Shown here piece by piece: positions 27,299 through 36,266 of a stretch of 64,000 nucleotides of DNA (the first letter of the stretch is position 1; each line of letters opens with the position of its first letter). The notes under the pieces are model-generated. The model worked only from the letters and a program-made list of their open reading frames with translations. It did no database searches and was not told the origin of the DNA. A program made the position numbers and the translations under genes. Source of the stretch: Acidobacteriota bacterium (GTDB taxonomy: Bacteria; Acidobacteriota; Terriglobia; Acidiferrales; UBA7541); the NCBI GenBank assembly GCA_013287135.1, contig JABDEK010000017.1:1-64000 (forward strand). The letters are read 5' to 3'.

Positions 27299-29724
27299 GC
27301 GCAGAGATGCTCCAAAAGTCTTAGCGCAACTTCCTTAGTCCTCTCGCTCTTCTCTCCGGCGGGTCCCACGCACGACGGGCATCCCTGCTCGCACGGGCAC
27401 GCCAAGATCAATTCGCGCGTTCGCCCCAACAATAAATCGTGAACATGAAACAGCGGCTCGCTGAATCCAATTCCGCCAGGATAGGCGTCGTACAGATGCA
27501 AATTAGGCTCAAAGAATTCTTTCATCTGCGATGGGTCGGTCATTGCCGTTGTGAAATCGTGCCAATCCTCTTCGATTCCAGGACTCGCCGGCCGCTCGCC
27601 TACGGCAGTTCCAATGTCACGCTTGTCGCACATCAGCAAAAGCGCGGCCATGGACTCTAGCGCGTACAGCAAGCCGAAAATCCCGCTCTGCCGGTCAGAC
27701 AACGCAAAAGGCAATGAAGCAAGCAGCTTGCGCTCCAGCGTGATCCAGAACGACGTCGTGTGCATCTCGTTTTCCGGTAACTCAAGTTTCCCAGCGCCCA
27801 CATTTTCGTTGGTAAAAAATTTGATCTTCTTAAATCCCACAACTTGCGAACGCACCAGCACGTCGCCATGCGCGCGAGCCGCAGGTCCCGCGATGCGTTG
27901 CTCCTCCGCAATTTCCAGCACCCGAACTTGCGTGTAGCGAATAGCGTCCGTGAAATAATCCACGTTCACGCGCTTCACATAGGCCTTGCGCTGGTCAAAA
28001 TCCAGCCGCTCCACGTGATACTGCTGCCCCTGATGGATGTATATGGCCTTCGGATACACGGTGGTCAACGCGGAAGAAAAATCCACTTCTCCAATCACTT
28101 CAGGTTCACCTTCGTTTTCGCCCGTTACGTCGATGATCACAAAATTGTCCGAAGTGACCGATCTCAAGCTCACCGTGTCTGCGGGATAAGCCTGCTGAAT
28201 CCAATGCCAGTTTCCGCCGCTGCGATGGAGATATCCTGCTTCCGCCAGCCGTTCGCAAATTGGCTGCCAAGGGACACGACCAACGCTTTCGTCTGGTGCA
28301 AGAGGTAGTTCGAAAGCCGCGCACTTCAAGTGATTGATCAAAATTTCCAAATTGTCCGGCTGCACGTAGGCGTGCTCGGGCGAGCGGCCGAAAAAATAGT
28401 CCGGATGCTGCACGATAAATTGGTCGAGCGGCGCGGAGGAGGCCACGACCACCGCGCAAGATGCTCCGCTCCGTCTCCCCGCGCGCCCAGCGCGTTGCCA
28501 CGTGGCAGCAATCGAACCCGCGTATCCCGCCATCACCGCGGCATCCAGCGAACCGATGTCGATTCCCAACTCGAGAGCGTTGGTGGCGACTACTCCCCGC
28601 ACCTGGCCCTCGCGCAAGCCGCGCTCGATTTCGCGCCGCTCGCCTGGCAAATATCCTCCGCGATATCCGCGCACCGGTTCCGGTTGCCCGGGTCGCGGGC
28701 GGTTGGCCTGTTGCAGATACGTAAGCAAAACCTCGGTGTGCAGCCGGCTGTTTGCAAAAACGATCGTTTGCAAATTCCGCGCGAGAAGTTCCTTCGCCAC
28801 ACGCGTAGTCTCATTCAGGTAGCTGCGCCGAATTCCCAGGTTGCGGTTCACCATCGGTGGATTGTAAAAAACAAAAAGCTTCTCCGCCGCCGGCGCTCCG
28901 TTTTCTTCCACCACTTCCACTGGGCGTTCAATCAGTTGCGTCGCGAGTTCTCCTGGATTGGCAATGGTCGCCGAGCAAGAGATAAACTGAGGCTTCGAAC
29001 CATAAAACTCCGCGATACGCGCCAGCCGCCTGAGCACATTCGCTAGATGGCTTCCAAACACCCCGCGATAGGTATGCAGCTCATCCAGCACCACATACTT
29101 CAAATTTTCAAATACGCGCGTCCACTTCGTGTGGTGCGGCAGAATTCCCGCGTGCAGCATGTCCGGATTGGTCAGAATAACGTGGCCGCGCTCGCGTATC
29201 GCTTTGCGCGCGTCGCTTGGGGTATCGCCGTCGTAGGTAAAGACCCCAAAACAGTCGTCAAGCAGGGTTGAGAGATCGTGCAGTTCGGCAAGTTGGTCCT
29301 GAGCTAAAGCCTTGGTGGGGAAGAGGTAAAGGGCGCGTGCGTCCGCATTTTCGAGAATTGCGTTTAGCACCGGCAAGTTATAGCAGAGCGTTTTTCCCGA
29401 AGCGGTCGGCGTAACCACCACAAAATCCTTGCCGGACCTCGCTAACTCCGCTGCCGCGCCTTGGTGTGAATAAAGCTCCTTGATGCCTTTGGCGCTGTAC
29501 GCATCAGCCAATTCCGGCCGCACCCACCCCGGCATGGGAACAAACTGCCCTGGGCGCGCTGGAATATGCCGCACGGCGGTTAACACTTCATGCGCCCTAT
29601 AGCGGCCCGCCAGCGAGCTGAGGACCTCATGGACGGTATGTATAGTCGCTTGCGGGGGCCTGGCCGGTCGCGCAAATCCCCTTGGTTCGAGTGCCAAATC
29701 TTTCACGCCCGGTTCGGTTCTCAT
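27295..29724 (-). CDS. mrfA: YprA/MrfA-like DEAD/DEAH helicase with DUF1998-type C-terminus
   Basis: VVTPTASGKTLCYNLPV, DELHTYRGVFGSH, WQRAGRAGRRSGASCAVV, C-terminal LILACPCEQGCPSCVGP. Confidence 0.88.
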   Translation of the reverse strand: MRTEPGVKDLALEPRGFARPARPPQATIHTVHEVLSSLAGRYRAHEVLTAVRHIPARPGQFVPMPGWVRPELADAYSAKGIKELYSHQGAAAELARSGKDFVVVTPTASGKTLCYNLPVLNAILENADARALYLFPTKALAQDQLAELHDLSTLLDDCFGVFTYDGDTPSDARKAIRERGHVILTNPDMLHAGILPHHTKWTRVFENLKYVVLDELHTYRGVFGSHLANVLRRLARIAEFYGSKPQFISCSATIANPGELATQLIERPVEVVEENGAPAAEKLFVFYNPPMVNRNLGIRRSYLNETTRVAKELLARNLQTIVFANSRLHTEVLLTYLQQANRPRPGQPEPVRGYRGGYLPGERREIERGLREGQVRGVVATNALELGIDIGSLDAAVMAGYAGSIAATWQRAGRAGRRSGASCAVVVASSAPLDQFIVQHPDYFFGRSPEHAYVQPDNLEILINHLKCAAFELPLAPDESVGRVPWQPICERLAEAGYLHRSGGNWHWIQQAYPADTVSLRSVTSDNFVIIDVTGENEGEPEVIGEVDFSSALTTVYPKAIYIHQGQQYHVERLDFDQRKAYVKRVNVDYFTDAIRYTQVRVLEIAEEQRIAGPAARAHGDVLVRSQVVGFKKIKFFTNENVGAGKLELPENEMHTTSFWITLERKLLASLPFALSDRQSGIFGLLYALESMAALLLMCDKRDIGTAVGERPASPGIEEDWHDFTTAMTDPSQMKEFFEPNLHLYDAYPGGIGFSEPLFHVHDLLLGRTRELILACPCEQGCPSCVGPAGEKSERTKEVALRLLEHLCA

Positions 29725-29826
29725 TACTTAGTCCCCCATGCGGCCATCCGGCCAGAGCTTCGCCCTAGTTTTAATTTTCGCCTTTTATTCGCTTAAGCTA
29801 GCACAGGAGAAGGCTCAGTACAATGA

Positions 29827-30414
29827 TTGTCAGCACGAATTGATCCGGAAGAAGCGAAAGAGCCAAAAATTCGCCTCCGTCCAGTGCCCAGGCCGGTAAA
29901 TATAAAGATTGGTGGCACCTTGACATCCGAGGCCGCCTACCGCTATAGAACATATATGCCTAGTTCATATCTGATTTTTGATTTCGGAGGAGACGAGCAG
30001 AACGCTCAACAGGCTCGCCATAAGCTGGAAAGCTGGAAACAGGGTTTTCGGCTCGGAGACAAACTAGCTATTAAATTCGAGCGCTATCAAACCGAACCGG
30101 ACGAGGATGAGAAAGCCGAAGAAATAGAGGGAGCTTCCAAAGAGCCCGCTGGTGAAGGGAGGCGTGGCGGGAAGAAAAAGTCACCCACGAAAGGCCGCAA
30201 ATCGAAAGAATCCGGAGACGATCAAAGCGATGCTAGCGGCAATGTTCGCCTAATCGTCCGACTCAATTTTTCCGACCATGAAAAGCTGTCTTTGCAACGT
30301 TGGCTCGATCGAATTCCCACCGAAGAGCCATTCAAGGCTGTGGATGCCAAAATCGTTCGCCACAACGATCCGGACTTCGCGACGACCAACCAACTGTTTG
30401 AGGAACTGGCATAA
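29827..30414 (+). CDS. hypothetical protein with charged low-complexity linker
   Basis: 195-aa ORF (TTG start; alternative ATG at 29956). Ordered ends flank DEDEKAEEIEGASKEPAGEGRRGGKKKSPTKGRKSKESGDDQ. Confidence 0.55.
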   Translation: MSARIDPEEAKEPKIRLRPVPRPVNIKIGGTLTSEAAYRYRTYMPSSYLIFDFGGDEQNAQQARHKLESWKQGFRLGDKLAIKFERYQTEPDEDEKAEEIEGASKEPAGEGRRGGKKKSPTKGRKSKESGDDQSDASGNVRLIVRLNFSDHEKLSLQRWLDRIPTEEPFKAVDAKIVRHNDPDFATTNQLFEELA

Positions 30415-30708
30415 GTGTTTAGTTGAAGAACCGCTTTACTAGCGCCAGCCTGTTCAAAAGCTTTGGAAAACCTGCATATCCTGTACAATCAGGTCTTTTA
30501 GGGTAGAAAATGCTTGGAAACTATTAGATTCATCTAGCGGACGCGGAAATATCCGCCTGGCGATGGTTCAAAAAAATAAGCCATTCTTTTACATGGAGTT
30601 AGGCTGCGAAACAGTTGCGCATTGAGGCCTTGAAAATTCGTGGATTTACTGGTACTATGTCCTGGTAAATCAAGCAACCTGCGGTTATTTCCCGCATCAA
30701 ACCAAATT

Positions 30709-30978
30709 ATGAGCGAAAAAGTGAAAGGCAGGGGACGACTAGTTCCCGCACAAGCAACTGGTGTTGAGTATAAAGTGGAATTCGGTATTGATATAGTCCC
30801 CGAAACGTCGCAATACGGTCGTGGACTTAAGCCAACGCGCTGGGCGAAATGTTCTGTACGGTCGGCCCATGCGCAGAGGTTTCCAGACGGCACATACTTC
30901 TTGCATGCCGACGACGGTCGGGTACACCAACTGAAGGCCATCGGCGGTAAGTGGCATTGCCTCGCATTGGCTGCCTAA
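30709..30978 (+). CDS. hypothetical protein
   Basis: MSEKVKGRGRLVPAQATGVEYKVEFGIDIVPET...FPDGTYFLHADDGRVHQLKAIGGKWHCLA; alternating polar/hydrophobic pattern of a real beta protein. Confidence 0.5.
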   Translation: MSEKVKGRGRLVPAQATGVEYKVEFGIDIVPETSQYGRGLKPTRWAKCSVRSAHAQRFPDGTYFLHADDGRVHQLKAIGGKWHCLALAA

Positions 30979-31109
30979 ACTTCCTTCGCGCGGCAGACGT
31001 CAAAGACGATTTGTACGTCCGCCGCGCCATTATTCTCGAGCCCAGAATCATCGACGCCGACAAGTGTTGCGTAGAAGTTTGCTTGTCCGATTCGCAATCC
31101 GGAAACAAC

Positions 31110-32441
31110 TCACTTCGCGGCCGTAGGAGGTTGCTCGTCCACGACTTGTGAGACAGGCGAAAGGGGCATATTAACCTCGATCGTTGTTCCAGTATCGGCC
31201 GACTGAATCGCAAACATTCCGCCCTGTTCTCTCACACGTTCTTGCATGCCCGCTAGGCCGACCCCCACATGCGTTCCGTCTTTCAGAAAACGTTCTAGTG
31301 TCTGCGGCGCAATTCCGGTGCCGTAATCTCGCACTCGAAGAACCGCGTTGTGATTCACAATCCGAAGCGATACTTCCGCGCGGGAAGCCTTGGAATGGCG
31401 ATGAATATTGGTGAGAGATTCTTGCAAGACGCGAAACAGAGCTAACTCCGCAGCATGCGGCATCCGCTCAGGCTGGTCCGGGATATCAACTGACACTTCA
31501 ATTCCGCTGCGTTTTGACAATCCTTCGACATACCATCGAGCCGCAGAAGCGATACCGATGTCGTCGAGAAGCGGCGGGTGCAGCAGATAAGAAATCGTGC
31601 GAGCTTCTGCCAGAGACGCGTCGATCGATTTCAAACATTCATTCACCACACTGTCATCCGGATTCGAAGTCGCCAGATTGGAGAGGGACAATTTCGCCGC
31701 CACTAGGTTTTGTCCCAACCCATCGTGAAGTTCCCGCGACAGACGTCTGCGCTCTTCGTCTTGAAGGCGAAGAACACGAGCGCTGAGTCTGTGTGCGCTA
31801 GCTTCCGCCTGTTCTCGCGCGGACAGTTCTTGCAATAGCAACTGATATTGAATCCAGAAAAAACTCACTGCGACCGCAAACGCCGAACTCAAGATGATCA
31901 GGAAAACCACGAAGAGTGTGTTGGAACGCCGCAAACGCTGATGCAAGAGCGCATCCTCTTCATGCTCCATCTGCTGCATCACTTTGTCGATTTCAGTAGC
32001 AACCGCCACGTTGTCGCGGCTTAAGATAGCCTGCTTGACGTCGTCGCCTTGCCCGGATTTGCGTAAATTGATGCCCTCCCTGAGAACCTGCAATCGGCGA
32101 TTCGCAAGCTTCTCAAGTTGATCGCATAAGTCCTGTTGCCTCGGATTGTCTCTGGTCAAGTAGCGAATGTTTTGCACGTCTTTTCTGGTCTGCTCATCCT
32201 TCGAAGTGAACAGTTGCACAAATGATTCATCGCCAGAATTCACATAGTTCAGCCGAGCGCGGGCCGCTTCGGAGAGCACGAATTCCACGTCGCTTATGTC
32301 CAGCTCTACCTGATAGGAATGCGTTACCCATTTTGCGCTGCTGGAAAGACGCGCCATGGTGATGGCGGCCCCTAAGATACCCATTAAGACCAGTGAGAGA
32401 GCCAATGCTAGGGCTAGTTTCGCGCGCTTACGGGGCAGCAT
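31110..32441 (-). CDS. sensor histidine kinase (CHASE3-like sensor, HisKA_3/NarX-type core)
   Basis: Two TMs flank a CHASE3-like region; DEERRRLSRELHDGLGQNLVAAKL, LFRVLQESLTNIHRHSKASRAEV, DYGTGI, GVGLAGMQERVREQGG. Confidence 0.85.
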   Translation of the reverse strand: MLPRKRAKLALALALSLVLMGILGAAITMARLSSSAKWVTHSYQVELDISDVEFVLSEAARARLNYVNSGDESFVQLFTSKDEQTRKDVQNIRYLTRDNPRQQDLCDQLEKLANRRLQVLREGINLRKSGQGDDVKQAILSRDNVAVATEIDKVMQQMEHEEDALLHQRLRRSNTLFVVFLIILSSAFAVAVSFFWIQYQLLLQELSAREQAEASAHRLSARVLRLQDEERRRLSRELHDGLGQNLVAAKLSLSNLATSNPDDSVVNECLKSIDASLAEARTISYLLHPPLLDDIGIASAARWYVEGLSKRSGIEVSVDIPDQPERMPHAAELALFRVLQESLTNIHRHSKASRAEVSLRIVNHNAVLRVRDYGTGIAPQTLERFLKDGTHVGVGLAGMQERVREQGGMFAIQSADTGTTIEVNMPLSPVSQVVDEQPPTAAK

Positions 32442-32674
32442 GTCAGAAATGCACTTGAGGAACTCGAATTCCGCACACACGATTCATGTCAAAACTATAG
32501 CATAGCAACTAGCACCTCTAGGGTAGCGCCGGAGAGGTCTTGTATCATCAAGCCGACGCAGAAGAACTTATAGTTCGGGACCTGACATCTTGCTCGGCGC
32601 TTTGAGCATCGAAAAGTGCGTTATGACAGAATGCCACAGGATAATCGGCTTATATTACGTCGCGAGGTTTTAAG

Positions 32675-33484
32675 ATGAATTGTAGAGTGGCTAGAAAGGT
32701 GATCTTGTTCGGCTTTTTTTCGGCCGTCGTGCTGGCGGCCCCGGGGATATTACCAGCGCAGGAGACGCAAGGACCGCTTCCCGCGACGCCTCCGCAAGCC
32801 CCGCCACTCGAACCCGGCCCGCTCGCGCATTCAACCGATGGAGTTAACACCAAGCCAATGCCTCCTCGAACTGCCATCGTGGGGGCCTGGAAGCTTAATA
32901 CTGACCAGAGCGACGATGGGCGACGAAAGTTGGAACAGGCGCAGGCCAAGAGCCAAAACAGCGCCGGAAAGAGCGGAAATCCACGTACAGGCGGTGGTAA
33001 CCCCTATCCAGGTGGAGGTGGCGGCGGTAATCCTTATCCCGGCGGCGGAGGGAATACCTATCCTGGCGGTGGTGGGCGCCAAGGTGGAATGAATTCAATA
33101 AGCGATGCCGACCGCTCCGAGCTTAGGGAGCTGACCGATCCTCCGGAGGCTCTCAGCATCGTCCAGAAAGATCCTAAGGGAGCGGAAGTCGATGTGACTG
33201 ATGACTTGGCGCGCAAAAGAGTCTTCTTGACCGATGGCAGGAAAGTGGCGAAGTCCAGTGATGATACCTATCAGGAGATAGAGGCCAAGTGGGACGGTAG
33301 AAGTTTGGTGAGCGACGAGAAAACTTCGCGAGGCAAATTTTCGCGAACTTTTGAATTGGCGCCCAATGGGCAACAGCTATACGAAACAATCCGCATTGAC
33401 GCTAGCGCGTACGGGGCAGCTCGCTCGGCCCCCCAGGTCTATATCCAATACGTTTACGACGCGGACCAAGGCGAAGCTAGATAA
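32675..33484 (+). CDS. secreted hypothetical protein with Gly/Pro/Tyr repeat
   Basis: Signal peptide MNCRVARKVILFGFFSAVVLAAPGILPAQ; GGGNPYPGGGGGGNPYPGGGGNTYPGGGG. Confidence 0.65.
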   Translation: MNCRVARKVILFGFFSAVVLAAPGILPAQETQGPLPATPPQAPPLEPGPLAHSTDGVNTKPMPPRTAIVGAWKLNTDQSDDGRRKLEQAQAKSQNSAGKSGNPRTGGGNPYPGGGGGGNPYPGGGGNTYPGGGGRQGGMNSISDADRSELRELTDPPEALSIVQKDPKGAEVDVTDDLARKRVFLTDGRKVAKSSDDTYQEIEAKWDGRSLVSDEKTSRGKFSRTFELAPNGQQLYETIRIDASAYGAARSAPQVYIQYVYDADQGEAR

Positions 33485-33558
33485 CTCTAGCCATTGGCCG
33501 AGAATTTCGGCAATAGAGACACAAGTCTCCCTACTCCTTCTAGCGAGCTCAGAGTCTG

Positions 33559-33735
33559 TTACATTTGGTGAGCGACTACGCTTTTTGCCCGAGGGTCGAA
33601 AAGTACATAATGCGCCTCGGAACTAGCGGCTAGGTGGGCGAGACGTCCGCGGGCCTCTTGAAGTTCTTCGATGTTTTCAACCCAAACAAATCTATTATCC
33701 GAGAGTCTTTTGAAAATCTGGTAAGGTGCCTGCAT
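33559..33735 (-). CDS. 58-aa small protein, absent from the ORF track (below its length cutoff)
   Basis: ATG..TAA encodes MQAPYQIFKRLSDNRFVWVENIEELQEARGRLAHLAASSEAHYVLFDPRAKSVVAHQM, a compact fold-like sequence. Confidence 0.65.
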   Translation of the reverse strand: MQAPYQIFKRLSDNRFVWVENIEELQEARGRLAHLAASSEAHYVLFDPRAKSVVAHQM

Positions 33736-33885
33736 GGCGGTTTTGTCCCCGTAATTTTTCGCTAAATAAAATCAACCAACGTTTCCAGTCTGCCCGTTGG
33801 ACGAATAATTCTCCATACAATATTTCCTGTAGGTATCGACAGAATTTGTATGGATAAGTAGATCCACTTGATCTTCGGCTCGAGA

Positions 33886-34260
33886 TTAGGAATCTCTGAG
33901 CGGTCTCGTAGATTCCGCGGAAGCGCAAGCGTTCACCTGATCCTGATTGCGTTCGCGCATGTAGAGAAACATCGGAAAAGCAAGAGAAACACCCACCAAC
34001 AGCAGGGCAAGAATCGGCAGCCAGCGGCCGCCAATACGCAGCCGGGAACCCTCCTTCCGCATGAAGACCACCAAAGCTACGGCTGACACAAAAACGTCCA
34101 TGCCAAAAAAGGCGCTGACGCGATTTGCGAAAAGCTGATCAAAGAACAGCGACATGTTCAGGCCGTTCTGCGCCACCCAGGGCACGAATTGCCAGTAGGT
34201 CAGCGCTAGGCCGAGAAAACACAGAATGAGATAGACAGTTTTCAGTTTCATGGTCGCCAC
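33886..34260 (-). CDS. DUF2834-like membrane protein
   Basis: MKLKTVYLILCFLGLALTYWQFVPWVAQNGLNMSLFFDQLFANRVSAFFGMDVFVSAVALVVFM. Confidence 0.75.
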   Translation of the reverse strand: MATMKLKTVYLILCFLGLALTYWQFVPWVAQNGLNMSLFFDQLFANRVSAFFGMDVFVSAVALVVFMRKEGSRLRIGGRWLPILALLLVGVSLAFPMFLYMRERNQDQVNACASAESTRPLRDS

Positions 34261-34474
34261 CTCATGTGCCGATCAGCTTGTCCAAACAGAAGTCGGCTCC
34301 AAACCTTACAAGACCTTCTGCATATACGAACGGCAAAGGTAAAAAGACTCGTCGGTTTTTTTCATATAACTCTTCGAGACTCGGTCCCGGTGCCAACGCA
34401 AGAGAAAGGCGTCCCTCATGAGGCGGGGTGTGACAATGGTTGTTATCGCTAGGGGTTAGCCGGGCCAATTCGGC

Positions 34475-36127
34475 GTGTGTGATACAATTGAATCTCCTTT
34501 GCTCTCCGTTAACAACATCTCGATGCGCTTCGGTCCTCGAATACTGTTCGAGGATGTCACCTGCGCGTTCCTCACGGGCCGGCGTTACGCCATTACCGGG
34601 CCGAATGGCGCCGGAAAATCCACGCTCATGAAGATCCTGACGGGCGAAATTGAACCTTCCAAGGGCGACGTTACGCGGCCGAAGAAGCTCGGAATTTTGA
34701 GCCAGGATCAGTTCGCGTTCGACGGATTTCGCGTAATCGACACCGTAATCATGGGCAACAAAGCTCTATGGAAAGCTTTGCAAGAGCGCGACGCTCTGTA
34801 CGCGAAGCCGCACGAGCAATTGACAGACAAAGACGGAATGCGCTTGGCGGAACTGGAAGGAATCGTCGGTGAAGAAGGCGGCTACACGGCCGAAGCGGAT
34901 GCCGGAATCCTGCTCGATGGTTTGGACGTGGACGATTCGTTGCACGAGCGCAAAATGGGCGAATTGCAAGGCGGCCAAAAAATCCGCGTGCTGTTGGCCC
35001 AGGCTTTATTCGGCAGTCCGCCAGCCTTGCTCTTGGACGAGCCTACCAACCACTTGGACTTGGATTCAGTCCACTGGCTACAAGATTATTTGTGCGAGTA
35101 CGAGGGTGTGTTGATCGTGATTTCGCACGATCGCCATTTTCTGAACAGCGTCTGCACACATACGGCGGATATCGACTATCAGACCGTGATTATGTACAAC
35201 GGCGGATACGACGACATGGTGGTGGCCAAGACCTCCATCCGCTCGCGCATCGAATCCGAAAACGCGCAACGCGAAAAGAAAATCGCGCAATTGAATGAAT
35301 TCATCGCTCGGTTTTCGGCAGGCACGCGTTCGGCGCAAGCTACCTCGCGCAAGAAGGAAGTGGAACGCTTGCAAACCGCGGAACTGGCGAGGTCCAATAT
35401 CGCGCGGCCGTACATTCGCTTTCAAATGGATCAACATTCTGGCCGCCATCCGCTGGAAATCAAGAGCATCGCAAAATCCTACGACGGCGTGAAGGTATTC
35501 TCACCGTTTTCCGCAAGCGTGGCGCGCGGAGAAAAAATCGCGCTAACCGGCCGCAATGGCGCAGGTAAGACCACCCTGCTAAAATCTTTGGTACGAAATG
35601 CGACAGGGTACATCGACGATGTCGATCGCCAATTCCCCGTGGATGGCGGGACCGTCGTCTGGGGCCACAACGTAGCCGCTGGATATTTCGCGCAAGACCA
35701 CAGCGATTCGATCGTGAAAGGCACCACGGTGGTGGAATGGCTGCATCAGTTCAAGCCGCAGGCCACCCAAGAAGAACTGCGCGGAGTGCTGGGGCAGATG
35801 CTCTTTAGCGGCGATGATGCCCTGAAGCCCACTCAGGCACTTTCCGGAGGCGAATCGGCGCGCCTCATTTTTTGTAGGTTGATGCTGCAACGGCCGAATG
35901 TGCTAGTGCTAGACGAGCCAACCAACCACTTGGATTTGGAGTCGATCAACGCACTGAATATTGCGCTGCAAAAGTACGACGGCACAGTATTACTCGTAAC
36001 GCACGACTATGACGTGATCGACGAGGTCGCCACACGTATCTGGCACTTTGTGGCTGGTGGCAAGGTTGAAGATTTCAAAGGCCCGTACGCAGAGTATCTT
36101 GTCTATGCGCAGGAGAAGGCTTCCTAG
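34475..36127 (+). CDS. ABC-F family ATPase (YbiT-like)
   Basis: Two NBDs (TGPNGAGKSTLMKIL, TGRNGAGKTTLLKSL), two LDEPTNHLDL motifs, no TM region. Confidence 0.92.
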   Translation: MCDTIESPLLSVNNISMRFGPRILFEDVTCAFLTGRRYAITGPNGAGKSTLMKILTGEIEPSKGDVTRPKKLGILSQDQFAFDGFRVIDTVIMGNKALWKALQERDALYAKPHEQLTDKDGMRLAELEGIVGEEGGYTAEADAGILLDGLDVDDSLHERKMGELQGGQKIRVLLAQALFGSPPALLLDEPTNHLDLDSVHWLQDYLCEYEGVLIVISHDRHFLNSVCTHTADIDYQTVIMYNGGYDDMVVAKTSIRSRIESENAQREKKIAQLNEFIARFSAGTRSAQATSRKKEVERLQTAELARSNIARPYIRFQMDQHSGRHPLEIKSIAKSYDGVKVFSPFSASVARGEKIALTGRNGAGKTTLLKSLVRNATGYIDDVDRQFPVDGGTVVWGHNVAAGYFAQDHSDSIVKGTTVVEWLHQFKPQATQEELRGVLGQMLFSGDDALKPTQALSGGESARLIFCRLMLQRPNVLVLDEPTNHLDLESINALNIALQKYDGTVLLVTHDYDVIDEVATRIWHFVAGGKVEDFKGPYAEYLVYAQEKAS

Positions 36128-36266
36128 GAATTCCGCAGGAAAAGCTTTACCGCGAAGTGAACGAGTTCCTTCATATCAATAGCTTGATTTTTAATCGAGT
36201 CTGAGTGTTTGAGTAACCCTGCCGCAGTCTTTTCGGGTGTAAACTGGTTTCATCGGAGAAACACAG

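Noticed and set aside
26561-27442. 293-aa plus-strand ORF
   Set aside because: Antisense to the YprB/MrfB-like exonuclease; no recognisable motifs.
28330-29046. 238-aa plus-strand ORF
   Set aside because: Antisense to the helicase; Arg/His-rich mirror sequence.
30534-30941. 135-aa minus-strand ORF
   Set aside because: Overlaps the more protein-like plus ORF 30709-30978 and has irregular composition.
32985-33090. Repeat cluster considered as CRISPR-like
   Set aside because: Units are contiguous, in-frame and glycine-coding with no unique spacers; it is a coding minisatellite.
33695-33928. 77-aa minus-strand ORF
   Set aside because: Overlaps both the better-supported 58-aa CDS and the DUF2834-like gene; composition not protein-like.
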